Below, in pieces: positions 18,476-27,717 of a stretch of 64,000 bases of DNA (the first letter of the stretch is position 1; each line of letters starts with the position of its first letter). The stretch is from Halopenitus malekzadehii. GTDB lineage: Archaea; Halobacteriota; Halobacteria; Halobacteriales; Haloferacaceae. The stretch covers positions 248,001-312,000 of the forward strand of contig NZ_FNWU01000001.1 in the NCBI RefSeq assembly GCF_900108505.1, read 5' to 3'. Made by a program: the position numbers and the translations under genes. The notes below the pieces were generated by a model that saw only the letters and a list, made by a program, of their open reading frames with translations, did not search any database and had not been told where the DNA came from.

Positions 18476-18768
18476 ACGCCGTCGACTGCCGGACGACCTC
18501 CCACCCGGACCGACCGACGGCCGGACTGACCGGTCACGTGACCGCGTGATCGGCTGCGTTCGATCACCGTTTCGTGGTCGTGTGAGCGTCTCTCACCGAC
18601 GACTGATGACCGACGTTTTTAAGCGGGACCGTCGGGAACTCACGGTAACTCGCTGGGATGGACGTCCAGCGGGCACCCGCCGCCCGGCCGACACCGGTCG
18701 GGGACGGGACGAAATGTGGCTCCGCGGCGTCGTCGCGGGGCTGAATCGCAACCGTCCGTGGACAAACC

Positions 18769-19359
18769 ATGGCACGAAGCTTCTACTCGCACATCAAGGA
18801 CGCCTGGCAGTCCCCCAAGGAGGGGAAACTCGCCGAGCTCCAGTGGCAGCGCAAGCAGGAATGGCGCGAACAGGGCGCGATCGAGCGGATCGAACGCCCC
18901 ACCCGTCTCGACAAGGCCCGCGAACTCGGCTACAAGGCCAAGCAGGGCGTCGTCGTCGCCCGCGTGAGCGTCCGCAAGGGCGGCTCGCGCAAACAGCGCT
19001 TCACGGCCGGCCGCCGGTCGAAGCGCCAGGGTGTCAACCGGCTCTCCCGCCGGAAGTCGATCCAGCGGATCGCCGAGGAGCGCGCCTCGCGGAAGTTCCG
19101 CAACCTGCGCGTGCTCAACTCCTACTGGGTCGGTGAGGACGGCTCACAGAAGTGGCACGAAGTGATCCTGGTGGACCCGAACCACCCCGCGATCGAGAAC
19201 GACGACGACCTCTCCTGGATCTGTGAGGACCAGCATCAGGGGCGGGCGTTCCGTGGACTCACCTCCGCCGGCACCAAGGGCCGCGGCCAGCGGACCCGCG
19301 GCAAGGGTACCGAGCACACGCGACCGTCGATCGGCGGCGACCGACGCCGCGGCAAGTAG
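18769..19359 (+). CDS. rpl15e: 50S ribosomal protein L15e
   Basis: Archaeal/eukaryotic large-subunit protein, 196 residues, highly basic through residue 110 and matching the family end to end: [14 protein letters not shown] start, [27 protein letters not shown], and the tail [23 protein letters not shown]. It is monocistronic. An AT-rich element (TTTTTAAG, around 18615) is about 150 bases upstream, leaving a long GC-rich leader, unusual here. A 19-base tandem repeat begins at its stop codon. Confidence 0.97.
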   Translation: MARSFYSHIKDAWQSPKEGKLAELQWQRKQEWREQGAIERIERPTRLDKARELGYKAKQGVVVARVSVRKGGSRKQRFTAGRRSKRQGVNRLSRRKSIQRIAEERASRKFRNLRVLNSYWVGEDGSQKWHEVILVDPNHPAIENDDDLSWICEDQHQGRAFRGLTSAGTKGRGQRTRGKGTEHTRPSIGGDRRRGK

Positions 19360-19396
19360 ACGCCGTCTCGTCACGCAGACGCCGTCTCGTCACGCA
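19359..19396. repeat. Two-copy 19-base tandem repeat at the L15e stop
   Basis: Two exact copies of a 19-base unit beginning GACGCCGTCTCG lie head to tail, and the first six bases of a third follow. The first copy overlaps the stop codon of L15e. It adds to several other short tandem duplications at gene ends in this window. Confidence 0.9.
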
Positions 19397-19480
19397 GACG
19401 CCGATCGACCCATCGAATCGGTTCGGATCGACCCGGATCGACCCCCGCATCCTTATGCCCGTCACCGGCCAACGTCGGGT

Positions 19481-20293
19481 ATGAGCCTTTCGCTGGACGC
19501 GACACAGCTGGATCGCTACTCCAGACACATCATTCTCGACGAGGTCGGCCCCGAGGGCCAACAGCGGCTGCTCGAGGGCGACGTCCTCGTGCTCGGTGCC
19601 GGTGGCCTCGGCGCGCCGGTCATTCAGTATCTCGCCGCGGCGGGTGTGGGAACGATCGGGATCGTCGACGACGACGTCGTCGAGCGGTCCAACCTCCAGC
19701 GGCAGGTCATCCATACCGACGCCGACGTGGGCGAGCCGAAGGTCGAGTCGGCCCGTCGGTACGTCGAGGCGCTCAATCCGGACGTCGACGTTCGGACCCA
19801 CGAGACCCGATTGGACGTGACCAACGCACGCGAGCTCCTGGCCGACCACGACGTGATCGTCGACTGCTCGGACAACTTCCGGACGCGGTACATCGTCAAC
19901 GACGTCGCCCGAATTGAGTCGATCCCGGTGGCACACGGCGCGATCTACAAGTTCGAGGGGCAAGCGACGACGCTGCTGCCCGAGGGGCCGTGTTACCGGT
20001 GTCTGTTCCCGGAGGCGCCCGAGCCCGGGACCGTCCCCGACTGTGCCTCCACGGGCGTCCTCGGCGTTCTCCCCGGGACGCTCGGCTGTATCCAGGCCAC
20101 CGAAGCGGTCAAGCTGCTGCTCGAGTCGGGTGAACCGCTGTCTGGACGGATGGTGTTTTACGACGCGATGGGGATGACCTTCGAGACGGTCGAGTACGCC
20201 CGCAATCCCGACTGCCCGGTGTGTGGCGAGGACCCCATCGAGACGATCGAGGGGATCGACTACTCGGACGGCTGTGCGATCGCGGCCGAGTGA
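19481..20293 (+). CDS. ubaA: E1-like SAMP-activating enzyme (ThiF/MoeB family)
   Basis: Adenylates the C-terminus of ubiquitin-like SAMP proteins, for protein sampylation and for sulfur transfer in tRNA thiolation and molybdopterin synthesis. Product of 270 residues; the nucleotide site is VLGAGGLGAP (about residues 32-41), the zinc site is CYRC plus CPVC (about residues 173 and 248), and the catalytic Cys is probably in PDCASTGVLG. ATG at 19481 gives the standard SLDATQLDRYSRHIIL start. Its functional partner NcsA is also in the window (45415-46446). Confidence 0.9.
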   Translation: MSLSLDATQLDRYSRHIILDEVGPEGQQRLLEGDVLVLGAGGLGAPVIQYLAAAGVGTIGIVDDDVVERSNLQRQVIHTDADVGEPKVESARRYVEALNPDVDVRTHETRLDVTNARELLADHDVIVDCSDNFRTRYIVNDVARIESIPVAHGAIYKFEGQATTLLPEGPCYRCLFPEAPEPGTVPDCASTGVLGVLPGTLGCIQATEAVKLLLESGEPLSGRMVFYDAMGMTFETVEYARNPDCPVCGEDPIETIEGIDYSDGCAIAAE

Positions 20294-20455
20294 CGTCTCG
20301 GCCGAGTGACGTTGCGGTCGCCGTCGACCACGGGGCCCGCCGTGATCACGAAGTCGCCGTCGATCACGGAATCGACCGCGATCCCCGGTCTTCTCGACCC
20401 CTGCCGATCGGCGCGGATCGAACCGGTTTAGGCGGGCCCCGCCGTGGCTACGGTA

Positions 20456-21412
20456 ATGCTTACGCTGGGAACGGCGAGCGCGGCCCCGGGTGAGACGGCA
20501 ACGGGGCGCCTCGAGGTCGGTGAGACCCGCGACGGCTCGCCCGTCCGACTGCCGGTGGCGGTGATCAACGGCGTCGACGACGGAAAGACGCTGTACATCC
20601 AGGCGGTCAGCGACGGGGACGAACTCAACGGGCTCGGCGTCGTCAACCGGGTCGTCCCCCGCATCGACCCGACGGCTCTCTCCGGCGCGGTCCTCGTGGT
20701 CGGAATCGTCAACTACTACGGCTTTCAAACGGCCGAACATCGCAACCCGATCGACGACACGAAGACGAACCGGGCATATCCCGGCAACGCGACCGGGACG
20801 ACTTCCGAGCGGATCGCCCACGCCACCTTCGATGCGGCCACGCGCGCGGACCTGATTCTGGATCTCCACCAGGGATCGACCAGCCGGATGATCGACGAGG
20901 TGCGCGTCCGGTGTGGACCGCGACACCGGCTGCACAGCGACTGTCTCCGGCTCGCGAAGGTCTTCGGCTGCGGCTACGTGCTCGATCAGAAGGGTCCCGA
21001 TGGACAGCTCGCCCGGATCGCCCCGAACAAGGGGATCCCGACGGTCGATCCCGAACTCGGCGGCTGTGTCGGCTGGGACGAGGAGTCGATCCGCAAGGGC
21101 GTCGAGGGCGTCTTCAACGTCCTCGGCTACTACGGCTTCCTCGACCGGGAGGTATCCGTCGCGAAACAGACGCGCGCACGCGGGTTCGAACAGTACCGAT
21201 CGCCGTCCGGCGGACTGGTCCGTTTCGAGCGTGAGCTCGGCGAGCGCGTCGAGGCCGGCGACGTCCTCTTCGAGGTGACGGGCGTCTTCGGCGACCGTCA
21301 CGCCCGGGTGACCGCCGACAGCGACGGGATATTCTGGCGGTCTCGTCGACTCCCACAGGCCGCCGCCGGCGAGTACGTGTGCTCGGTCGGGACGAACCTC
21401 GTGACGTACTGA
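20456..21412 (+). CDS. Succinylglutamate desuccinylase/aspartoacylase family protein
   Basis: Zinc carboxypeptidase-like amidohydrolase of 318 residues. The metal-binding region is degenerate in wording but placed as expected: GDELNG (in place of HxxE), the later DLHQGS supplying a His, and a C-terminal beta domain (GGLVRFERELGERVEAGDVLFEV) like the lipoyl-like barrel of this family. Note that the first motif reads SDGDELNG without the usual His, so catalytic competence is uncertain. I chose the ATG at 20456; an in-frame GTG lies 12 bases upstream. Substrate unknown. Confidence 0.8.
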   Translation: MLTLGTASAAPGETATGRLEVGETRDGSPVRLPVAVINGVDDGKTLYIQAVSDGDELNGLGVVNRVVPRIDPTALSGAVLVVGIVNYYGFQTAEHRNPIDDTKTNRAYPGNATGTTSERIAHATFDAATRADLILDLHQGSTSRMIDEVRVRCGPRHRLHSDCLRLAKVFGCGYVLDQKGPDGQLARIAPNKGIPTVDPELGGCVGWDEESIRKGVEGVFNVLGYYGFLDREVSVAKQTRARGFEQYRSPSGGLVRFERELGERVEAGDVLFEVTGVFGDRHARVTADSDGIFWRSRRLPQAAAGEYVCSVGTNLVTY

Positions 21413-21455
21413 TACTGTCGGCCGAACGTCCTGGCGGAGTTTCGCTCGCCAGTAG

Positions 21456-22877
21456 TCACCGTTCGGGATGGGTTGGCGCGTTGAACCCTCCGCGGATCAG
21501 CGGTTTCGCGACGTGACGCCGTGCGCACGGGGGAACCTCGTACCATCCCGGGTCGAGATCCCGATCGAGCCGGGCGGTCGTCTTGCCCGGCGCGTCGGTT
21601 CCACAGTCGCGACACCGATAGCCCTGTCCGCGGCCCGCCGAGGACATCGACCGGCCGCAGTCGGGACACGTCGGGGTGACGCGTTCGGTCCGCACCAGGT
21701 CCCGGACCGCGAACTTCTCGAGTTTGATCGTCCGGTCCGGCGTCGCCCGGTCGTCGTCTCGCCCGGCCGCGACCTCGCCGCAGACGGTGAGCCGGTCGCC
21801 GACCCGGAGGGCACGAACGCGGTCGCGGAACCGATCGGTCGGCGCGAAGGCGGCGGCCAGCAGGCGGTCGCGGTCCTCGGAGACGGTCCTCTCCGTCCCG
21901 TCGGTCCCCGCTGGGTCGGGTGCCGCGAGCTCCAGGAAGACGTGGCCGCCCCGGCGCGTTTCCGGCGCGGTCGCAACCACGCCGTCGACGCGGTAGCCGG
22001 CGCCAGCCCGCAGCGACCCGATCTCGCTCGGTCGGAGGTGTGCGTCGGTCCCCTGGTTCGTCAGGAACGTCGCCGACCGGTCGACCGGCTCCGAGTCGAT
22101 CCGGTCGGCGACCGCGCGGCACGCGTCGGGGTCGTCGCCGCGGATCCCGTAGAGGATCGGCCCCGGCGCGTTCGGGACGCAGACGGCCGCGTCCGTGCCG
22201 CGATCGACCGTGTCCCAGACCGTCGGATATCCCTCTTCGGCGGCCGCAAAGAGGGAGTCGTGGTCGACCGACCGTGGGGTGCCGCAACGGTCGAACGCCC
22301 GATAGGCGATGTGTTCGTGGGTCCACTCCTCGAAGGCGGCCGTCGCGCCGACGGCGGCGAGCGCGCCGATCCGGCCGCGACCCTCGACCGAACAGCCCTC
22401 GGCGGCGAATCCGGCGTGTCGGAGGCCGTGCTCCTCGATCAGCGAGAGCGCGTCCGTGAGGTCGTATCGTCGTCGCAACGCGCCGCGAGCGAACTCGGCG
22501 ATCGGCTCCGGGATCACGTCCGCCTCGGCGTCCGAGGTCGGCACGACGTCCGATGTCGGAACGGCGTCCGCGAGGGCCGATGAGGACACGTCGGCGACGA
22601 CGACGCCGGGTGAGGTCCGTGGATCCTCGCCGATCGACCACTCACGGACGGCGTCGCAGGCGAGCTCGAAGGCGTGGTCCGGATCGAGGTCGGTGTGCAG
22701 TGCAAGAGCGGCGTTGCCGCGGGTCTTGTGTTTCACCGCGGGGTTGAGCCGGACCAGCAGGCGCCGATCGACCGTTCCACCCGCCGACTCGATCCGCTCG
22801 GCAAGGCGGGTCGCGAGGTAGGTCGTACACATCCCGTCGGATCGGGAGTCGGTGTCGTCGAGGCCGACGATGGTCAC
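21456..22877 (-). CDS. tiaS: tRNA(Ile2) 2-agmatinylcytidine synthetase
   Basis: Uses ATP and agmatine to change the wobble C of tRNA-Ile(CAU) to agmatidine so that AUA is read as isoleucine; essential in archaea. Product of 473 residues: N-terminal kinase-like domain starting MTIVGLDDTDSRSDGMCTTYLA, a ferredoxin-like middle, an OB domain, and a C-terminal zinc ribbon (CPDCGRSMSSAGRGQGYRCRDCG, about residues 405-427). An acidic spacer near residue 115 is a halophilic addition. Expressed divergently from the HTH regulator. Confidence 0.92.
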   Translation of the reverse strand: MTIVGLDDTDSRSDGMCTTYLATRLAERIESAGGTVDRRLLVRLNPAVKHKTRGNAALALHTDLDPDHAFELACDAVREWSIGEDPRTSPGVVVADVSSSALADAVPTSDVVPTSDAEADVIPEPIAEFARGALRRRYDLTDALSLIEEHGLRHAGFAAEGCSVEGRGRIGALAAVGATAAFEEWTHEHIAYRAFDRCGTPRSVDHDSLFAAAEEGYPTVWDTVDRGTDAAVCVPNAPGPILYGIRGDDPDACRAVADRIDSEPVDRSATFLTNQGTDAHLRPSEIGSLRAGAGYRVDGVVATAPETRRGGHVFLELAAPDPAGTDGTERTVSEDRDRLLAAAFAPTDRFRDRVRALRVGDRLTVCGEVAAGRDDDRATPDRTIKLEKFAVRDLVRTERVTPTCPDCGRSMSSAGRGQGYRCRDCGTDAPGKTTARLDRDLDPGWYEVPPCARRHVAKPLIRGGFNAPTHPER

Positions 22878-22923
22878 GGTCGGTGTTCGGGCCGGGCGAA
22901 TAAGCCGGTTTCGCGGTCGAGTG

Positions 22924-22933
22924 AGTATTTAAA
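22924..22933 (-). promoter_or_regulatory. Likely TATA box for tiaS
   Basis: On the minus strand the sequence reads GTTTAAATAC, a good TATA match in GC-rich surroundings. It is 47-56 bases before the tiaS ATG, implying a short leader of about 20-25 bases. Confidence 0.45.
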
Positions 22934-23031
22934 CCTGACCGAGAGGAGACGCGCAAAACACCCGATGGCGGCGACCTTCGTCTCGTCACGCCGGCACAAC
23001 GTATTTACGTACCGAGAGGGTATTCACGGAT

Positions 23032-24006
23032 ATGTCACGGGCAGCCTTGATCGGCAACCTCACGGCGATGCTGGAGGACGCTGCGTTCCTCGTCAGCGAT
23101 CGCTGTGCGGTCCGCCCGAAGAGCTTCGACCTCGCGGCGCGGCGCGGCGAGGACCTGCTGCTCTTGAAGATCCTGCGGAACATCGACGCGCTCGATGCGG
23201 AGACGGGTGCGGAGATGCGTCGACTCGGGGAGTACCTCGACGCAACGCCGATGGTGATCGGGATGCGCACGCGCGATGAGGACCTCAAGCCCGGGGTCAT
23301 CTACTTCCGACACGGCGTTCCGGTGCTCAACCCCGACACCGCCTATGACCTCTTCGTCGAGGAGGTCCCGCCGCTCATCTATGCGGCTCCGGGCGGGCTC
23401 TACGTGAGCCTCGACGGCGACCTGCTGGCCGACGAGCGCGAGGAACGGGGCTGGTCGCTCGGGCGGCTTGCCACCGAACTCGGCGTCTCCCGCCGGACCG
23501 TCTCGAAGTACGAGGACGGGATGAACGCCTCCGTCGAGGTCGCGATCCAGCTCGAGGATCTGTTCGACAAACCGTTCTCGAGCCCAGTCGAGGTGCTCGA
23601 GGGCGCTGAGGAGGTTCGTGAGGCCGACCCGACCCCCTCGCCGCCGGATGCGGACCCCGACGACGAGCACGTCCTGCACGTGCTCACCGCCGCCGGCTTC
23701 ACCGTCCATCCGACCTCTCGGGCGCCGTTCAAGGCGGTCTCCGAGTCCGAGGACGACCGGCCGGAGATGCGGGTGCTCACCGGTCACTCGCCGTTCACCG
23801 AGGCGGCCGAAAAGCGCGCACGCATTATGTCCTCGATCGGAACCGTCGCGCAGACGCGGTCCGTCTACTTCACCGAGAACCGCCGGAAGCGTGAACAGGT
23901 CGACGGCACCGGCCTCGTCTCCTGTGAGGAGCTCGCGGAGATGGACGACCCCGACGCGATCCGCGAGCTGATCGAGGAGCGCGCCGAGAAGCCGGCCGAG
24001 GCGTAG
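23032..24006 (+). CDS. Archaeal HTH-type transcriptional regulator (XRE-like)
   Basis: Product of 324 residues of a conserved archaeal family of putative transcription regulators. An N-terminal nuclease-like domain (about 1-125; [24 protein letters not shown]) precedes a helix-turn-helix (about 140-165; [25 protein letters not shown]) and a C-terminal alpha/beta domain (about 215-310). The regulon is unknown. ATG 23032 gives the typical start. It is divergent from tiaS with 154 bases between them, and followed convergently by a glutaredoxin. Confidence 0.85.
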   Translation: MSRAALIGNLTAMLEDAAFLVSDRCAVRPKSFDLAARRGEDLLLLKILRNIDALDAETGAEMRRLGEYLDATPMVIGMRTRDEDLKPGVIYFRHGVPVLNPDTAYDLFVEEVPPLIYAAPGGLYVSLDGDLLADEREERGWSLGRLATELGVSRRTVSKYEDGMNASVEVAIQLEDLFDKPFSSPVEVLEGAEEVREADPTPSPPDADPDDEHVLHVLTAAGFTVHPTSRAPFKAVSESEDDRPEMRVLTGHSPFTEAAEKRARIMSSIGTVAQTRSVYFTENRRKREQVDGTGLVSCEELAEMDDPDAIRELIEERAEKPAEA

Positions 24007-24073
24007 GCGGCCGTGGCGGCGGTTGGGAGGCTCGTCGCCGATCGTCGTCGCGTCCGACCGGGCGCCTGCCGGC

Positions 24074-24328
24074 TCAGGCGGCCGACCCGTACGTCTCTTC
24101 GAGATACTCGACGATATCGTCGCTTTCGGGCATCCCCTCGACGTCGTGTTCCTCGTCCACGAGGACGGGCACGCCGGTCTGTCCGCTGACCGCCTCGACC
24201 TCCTCGCGCTCGGCGTGTGACTGTGGCACCATCCGGGAGTCGTACTCCAGATCGAGATCGGCCAGCTTCCGTTTGACCTTCGCACAGTACGGACAGCCTT
24301 CCAGTTCGTAGAGAACGATGTTCGACAT
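24074..24328 (-). CDS. Glutaredoxin-like protein
   Basis: Small thiol-disulfide oxidoreductase of 84 residues. CPYC at residues 12-15 is the glutaredoxin dithiol centre, TGVPVLVD carries the cis-proline loop, and the final helix SDDIVEYLEETYG fits the fold. In haloarchaea it would work with gamma-glutamylcysteine or a thioredoxin-reductase-like partner (inference). It lies downstream of the purine permease on the same strand, after a 183-base gap, so probably has its own promoter. Confidence 0.88.
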   Translation of the reverse strand: MSNIVLYELEGCPYCAKVKRKLADLDLEYDSRMVPQSHAEREEVEAVSGQTGVPVLVDEEHDVEGMPESDDIVEYLEETYGSAA

Positions 24329-24511
24329 CGGGAGATACTACGGTCGCGATTCGGTTAAATCCGTGGTCCGTGGCGGGTTCGGCCGCCGTTTCGGATGGCT
24401 GCCGGTTCGATCGTGGTGGTCGGTCCCGCTTCGAATCCGCCGACTGACGGCATCGGTTCGCGATGGTTCGGAGACCGTTCATCCGCCGTTCGGGTGGAGG
24501 TTCTCCGACGG

Positions 24512-25903
24512 TCAGGCGAAGGTCCCGAACCGGACCCAGAAGTACGCGATACACGCCAACGCGAGCGCCCAGTGGGCCGGGTGGACCTCGTCACCCCGTC
24601 CGGCGGCGGTCGCGACGATCGGGTAGCTCAGGAGCCCGGCGGCGATCCCGTAGGAGATGTTGCCGGTCAGGGGCATGATCATGATCGTCAATCCGGCCGG
24701 CGCCGCGTGGACGACGTCGTCCCAGTCGATCTCCGTGATGTTTTGCAACATCAACACGGCGACGACGACGAGGGCGACGTAGGGAGCAAACGGCGGGATG
24801 GCCGACAACAGCGGCACGACCGCCAGCGAACAGAGGAACAGGGCCGCGACTACGAGCGCGGTCAGCCCCGTCCGCCCGCCCTCGCTGACGCCGGCGGAGG
24901 ACTCGATGTAGGTCGTCACCGTCGACGTCCCGAGGATCCCGCCGACGGTCGTTCCGACCGCGTCCGCAAGCAGGGGCTTGTCCATCTCGGGGAGGTTTCC
25001 GGACTCGTCGGTGAGCCCGGCGGCCTGTCCGAGGCCGGTGAGCGTGCCGGCGGTGTCGAAGAAGTCGACGAAGAAGAACGTGAAGACGACCAGCGCGAAG
25101 GTGAACGCCTCGACGTTCTGGAAGCCCTCGAGGAACGCCCCCACCAGCGGGGTGATGTCGTATGCGGCCGCCCCGTAGGTGATCTCGGAGACGCCCGGCG
25201 CGAGGACGGGAGCGCCGATCACGCCGGCCCCCTCATCGAGGATCAGGGGTTGCACGCCGAGCGCGGAAACGACGTACGCGAGCACGCCCGTCGTCGTGAT
25301 CCCGATGACGATCGCCCCCCGGATCCCGCGTGCCCACAACGCGAAGGTGAACAGGATCCCGACGGTCGCGAGGACGGCGACCGGGTCGAGCGCGATCGAC
25401 GGGTTGAGGCTGGTCGTCGCGGTGATGATCCGCATCTGCTCGAGCCCGAGGATGGCCAGGAAGATCCCGATCCCGGCCGAGACCGAGAGCTTCACCGGCT
25501 CGGGCAGCAGCGTGATGACGAATTCGCGGGCGCCGACGACGGTCAACAGTAAGAACAGGACGCCCTCGATGAACACCGCCGCGAGCGCCGTTCGCCAGTC
25601 GACGCCGAGGCCCGTAACCACGACGAAGTAGGCGTTGAGCCCCATCCCGGGCGCGAGCCCGAACGGGAGATCGGCGTACAGCCCCATCACGAGCATCGCC
25701 GCGATCGACGAGAGGATCGTGACGACCGCCAGCAGCTCGACGGTGTTCGGGCCGACGTCGATCGCCTCCGAGAGAATGACGGGGTTCACCACGATGATGT
25801 ACGACATCGTGAGGAACGTCGTCAGGCCCGCAAGTAGTTCGGTCGGGAGGTCCGTACCACGCGCCTCGAGGTCGAAGTAGTCGGTGATCAGGTTCGGTGT
25901 CAT
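24512..25903 (-). CDS. NCS2-family purine permease (AzgA-like)
   Basis: Membrane transporter of 463 residues with about 13-14 hydrophobic helices. The start (LEARGTDLPTELLAGLTTFLTMSYIIVVNP) and the segment TTTYIESSAGVSEGGRTGLTALV match the AzgA/hypoxanthine-guanine-adenine branch of NCS2 rather than the uracil/xanthine branch. Likely proton-driven nucleobase uptake. It starts 24 bases after the stop of the GfcR-like regulator, so the two form an operon in which the regulator is transcribed first. Confidence 0.88.
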   Translation of the reverse strand: MTPNLITDYFDLEARGTDLPTELLAGLTTFLTMSYIIVVNPVILSEAIDVGPNTVELLAVVTILSSIAAMLVMGLYADLPFGLAPGMGLNAYFVVVTGLGVDWRTALAAVFIEGVLFLLLTVVGAREFVITLLPEPVKLSVSAGIGIFLAILGLEQMRIITATTSLNPSIALDPVAVLATVGILFTFALWARGIRGAIVIGITTTGVLAYVVSALGVQPLILDEGAGVIGAPVLAPGVSEITYGAAAYDITPLVGAFLEGFQNVEAFTFALVVFTFFFVDFFDTAGTLTGLGQAAGLTDESGNLPEMDKPLLADAVGTTVGGILGTSTVTTYIESSAGVSEGGRTGLTALVVAALFLCSLAVVPLLSAIPPFAPYVALVVVAVLMLQNITEIDWDDVVHAAPAGLTIMIMPLTGNISYGIAAGLLSYPIVATAAGRGDEVHPAHWALALACIAYFWVRFGTFA

Positions 25904-25927
25904 ATCGGTGGATCGCTCCTGTGGTCG

Positions 25928-26641
25928 TCACTCCATCTGCTCGAGCGCGCCAACCGGCGCGTCGGTGATCTCACGGGCACGGTCGAGGCCCTCCTCGCCG
26001 ACCGCGATGAGCGCGAAGACGCCGGTGACGTCGGCGTCGGCCTGCAGCGCGATGTCCAACAGCAGTTCCTGGGTCTCGCCCGACCGAATGAGGTCATCGA
26101 CGATGAGCACCGTCTCGCCGCCGCCGATCGCGCTGGCTGGCAGGTAGTAGGTCAACTCGATGCCGGAGGCGAGCCGCTGGCGGGATTCGATGAACTCCTC
26201 GACGGCGGTCTCCTTGGACTTCTTGGCGTACGCGAGCCGCGCGTCGAAGAAGGATGCCATCGCCGCGCCGAGGGTGATCCCATCGGTTGCGGCCGTCAAA
26301 ACCACGTCGGGCGTCTCGAATCCGAACGACTCCGCGGCCACCGGGGCGACGAGATCCAGGAACGACTGGTCGAAGACGATCGCCGAGTTGTCGACGTATC
26401 CCTCCGCGTCACGGGTGATCCGGGACTGCAGCTCGTCGGCGAGCGCGTCCCGGCCGACGCCGTTGACGATCTCGCGGGCACGGTCGGGCCCGGGCAGGAC
26501 GTGGCCGTTGACGTACCGGTTCAGGTCTCCCGCCGGCAGGCCGGTCGTCTCGGCCAGTTCCTCGTAGGTCCGTGGCCGTTTCAACATCCGGAGGACTGCG
26601 ACCGCCTGCAGCTGGAGGGCTGCCTTCTCTGCGCGATTCAT
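25928..26641 (-). CDS. gfcR: GfcR-like transcriptional regulator with phosphoribosyltransferase fold
   Basis: Product of 237 residues: an N-terminal HTH (about 15-45; RPRTYEELAETTGLPAGDLNRYVNGHVLPG) and a type I phosphoribosyltransferase domain with the PRPP loop VLIVDDLIRSGET near residues 180-192. Haloferax GfcR, earlier called PyrE-like, is of this form and controls sugar catabolism genes. Here it is fused into an operon with a purine permease, which fits an alternative role sensing nucleobase or PRPP. ATG 26641 matches the family; an in-frame TTG 15 bases earlier is less likely. Confidence 0.85.
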   Translation of the reverse strand: MNRAEKAALQLQAVAVLRMLKRPRTYEELAETTGLPAGDLNRYVNGHVLPGPDRAREIVNGVGRDALADELQSRITRDAEGYVDNSAIVFDQSFLDLVAPVAAESFGFETPDVVLTAATDGITLGAAMASFFDARLAYAKKSKETAVEEFIESRQRLASGIELTYYLPASAIGGGETVLIVDDLIRSGETQELLLDIALQADADVTGVFALIAVGEEGLDRAREITDAPVGALEQME

Positions 26642-26667
26642 ATCCTGGATCCTCAATGCGTATGTAT

Positions 26668-26679
26668 GAATATATCGAT
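26668..26679 (-). promoter_or_regulatory. Likely TATA box of the gfcR-permease operon
   Basis: On the minus strand the region reads CGATATATTCAT, centred about 31 bases before the gfcR ATG, the spacing of a leaderless mRNA. The surrounding 26655-26690 is the AT-richest stretch for several kb. Confidence 0.5.
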
Positions 26680-26735
26680 ATCACAAACCGACTGAGGATC
26701 CACGTCTGTGAGTGTTCATCGCGGTCCGGTGCGGG

Positions 26736-27578
26736 CTATCGCTCCCGGACCACGACGAACTCCGCGAGGTCCCGAAGGTACTGCATCGCCTCGGTGTCCG
26801 GGAGGTCGGTCGCATCGAGCGCGTCGAGGGCCGCGTCCGACTGTGTGCGGGCTTCCGCGGTCGCTTCCCCCGGCGTCAACCGCGTGACCTGCACCACCGA
26901 CGGGCGGTCCATTTCGGCGTCCTGGCCGGTTGGCTTGCCCAACGAGTCGGCGTCGGCCGTCGTGTCGAGGACGTCGTCGCGCATCTGGAAGGCGACGCCG
27001 ACGCGCTCGGCGTACTCCCCGAACGACTCGACGACGACGGGGTCGGCCTCGGCCGCAACCGCGCCCAGTTCCGCCGCCGCCCGGAACAGGGCGCCGGTCT
27101 TGCGACGCGCGAGCGTCTTGTATTCGGCTTCGTTCGTCGGGCGGTCCACGAGTTCGGTGGCCTCACCCTCGCCGAGTTCGACCATCGCCTCCGCGACGAT
27201 CCCCATCGCTCGCTCATTCCTCGAGAACAGCGCGAACGCCTCCCCGAGCAGTCCGTCGGAGGCGACGATCGCCGGGCCGTAGCCGTATTCGGCCCACGCT
27301 GAGGGCGTCCCTCGTCGGACGTCCGAGCGGTCGATGATGTCGTCGATGACAAGCGAGGCGTTGTGGACGAGCTCGATCCCGGCGGCGAAATCCACGGCGT
27401 CGTCGGGGTCGCCGCCGACGGCCTCACACGCGAGGATCGTCACCGCCGGCCGGACCCGCTTGCCGCCCGCCAGAACGACGTGTTCGAGCTCGTCGGCGAG
27501 TTCCGAGGGATCGACCGCCGCCAGAACCGACTCGATCCGCTCGTCGACGAGCCCGACTCGTCGTTCCAGGTACTCCAT
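26736..27578 (-). CDS. Polyprenyl (geranylgeranyl/farnesyl-type) diphosphate synthase
   Basis: Chain-elongating trans-prenyl transferase for archaeal lipid or quinone side chains, 280 residues (short for the family, usually 290-350). The first Asp-rich motif DDIID is at residues 79-83, followed by RRG, and the second Asp-rich motif is present as QMRDDVLD. GGKRVRP near residue 38 is the substrate-binding start. ATG 27578 gives the standard N-terminus. Residues before the first DDxxD that set chain length do not by themselves define the product here. Confidence 0.88.
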   Translation of the reverse strand: MEYLERRVGLVDERIESVLAAVDPSELADELEHVVLAGGKRVRPAVTILACEAVGGDPDDAVDFAAGIELVHNASLVIDDIIDRSDVRRGTPSAWAEYGYGPAIVASDGLLGEAFALFSRNERAMGIVAEAMVELGEGEATELVDRPTNEAEYKTLARRKTGALFRAAAELGAVAAEADPVVVESFGEYAERVGVAFQMRDDVLDTTADADSLGKPTGQDAEMDRPSVVQVTRLTPGEATAEARTQSDAALDALDATDLPDTEAMQYLRDLAEFVVVRER

Positions 27579-27717
27579 CGTGCATATAACCGTCCCCCCG
27601 GCGCAAAGGTGTGACGGAACGTGACCGGTCGACGCGTTCATCGGTCCCCTGACCGAATGGTTCGTGGACACGAACAACCGGAACGGGTTTGTCGACACAC
27701 CCGAAACGCGGGTGTGA

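Noticed and set aside
19359-19396. CRISPR-like or regulatory repeat after L15e
   Set aside because: Only two copies without spacer, so it is a simple tandem duplication.
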